Assembly: GCA_019638355.1 (NCBI GenBank)
Contig: JAHBTY010000002.1
Coordinates: 635,001-699,000 of the forward strand
Direction: 5' to 3'
Source: Cyclobacteriaceae bacterium
GTDB taxonomy: Bacteria > Bacteroidota > Bacteroidia > Cytophagales > Cyclobacteriaceae
Length of the DNA stretch: 64,000 bases
The stretch's first letter is position 1. Each line of letters begins with the position of its first letter. Position numbers and translations under genes: made by a program. The notes under the pieces are model-generated. The model saw only the letters and a program-made list of their open reading frames with translations, made no database searches and was not told the DNA's origin. Shown piece by piece: positions 63,945-64,000 of the stretch.

Positions 63945-64000
63945 AATTATTCCAGGCCTTTAAATTAAAGGTATTGCGTGTGAAATAAAAGGGTTGTTAG

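Noticed and set aside
1-64000. CRISPR array, prophage or complete insertion sequence
   Set aside because: No regularly spaced repeats, phage structural genes, or transposase with flanking inverted repeats were seen anywhere in the window.

Overview
The window is a stretch of chromosome from a member of the Bacteroidota, most likely the order Cytophagales. The evidence is the class of envelope proteins (OmpA/PD40/TPR lipoprotein, VPS10/BNR-repeat protein, Y_Y_Y propeller protein, tandem secreted M1 peptidases), the Bacteroidota promoter form (TTTG, 19-20 bp, TAnnTTTG) seen before the tRNA and before a toxin-antitoxin pair, and many small-spacing or 4-bp-overlap operons. I found no rRNA, CRISPR array, prophage, complete insertion sequence or replication origin.

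Layout. 1-2000: 3' end of polA, then two toxin-antitoxin pairs facing each other (MazEF-like on +, Phd/VapC-like on -), each with an inverted repeat in front of its antitoxin. 2100-8300: a phosphate-selective-type porin, a small secreted beta-rich protein, a CsgG/FlgO-like plus HEAT secreted protein, a small conserved protein and an M50-type membrane metallopeptidase. 8350-14470 (all -): a membrane group (four-helix protein, PrsW-type peptidase, TMEM175-type channel) followed by a compact group of small ORFs leading into a secreted TPR-CHAT protease. 14500-21440: thioredoxin-like protein, a ParE-type toxin-antitoxin pair, LLM flavin oxidoreductase, DODA-type dioxygenase, a ferritin-like/VIT1 metal transporter, and an OmpA lipoprotein. 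21500-26130: a two-gene iron-sulfur electron-transfer operon split by an AbiEii-type toxin-antitoxin pair, then a c-type-heme/FG-GAP lipoprotein. 26160-26417: a tRNA-Phe gene with its promoter, a broken 5' tRNA copy and a terminator. 26420-34530: sensor kinase, HI0933 flavoprotein, MFS transporter, lysA, alpha/beta hydrolase, RsmI-like methyltransferase, metK. 34550-45070: secreted protein, Crp/Fnr regulator, a 1558-residue secreted protein, prmA, a RelE-type toxin-antitoxin pair, tpiA, a small exported protein, a HupE/UreJ-like membrane protein. 45200-53450: two tandem M1 peptidases with a frameshifted GxxExxY gene between them, then a VPS10/BNR protein. 53500-60080: hutF, hutG, two coiled-coil ORFs, a NagZ-like GH3 enzyme, PBP4, DinB and a lipoprotein. 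60240-63944: VOC protein, NTF2-like protein and a Y_Y_Y propeller protein.

The most unusual locus is 8352-12395. A secreted CHAT protease (His924/Cys970) is preceded by a 23-codon Thr/Ser-rich peptide gene and by a small secreted protein whose reading frame, after a run of eight A and a stop, continues in the -1 frame into a tail nearly identical in amino acids to that peptide. The two tails differ mostly by synonymous changes, so both appear to be translated and selected. A second theme is a short palindrome (core CCGATAGCTATCGG) found once inside a broken tRNA copy and once as an exact 15-nt in-frame insertion in one of the two M1 peptidase paralogues. A third is the number of toxin-antitoxin pairs (five, plus a GxxExxY relic), two of them packed inside housekeeping operons with almost no spacing.
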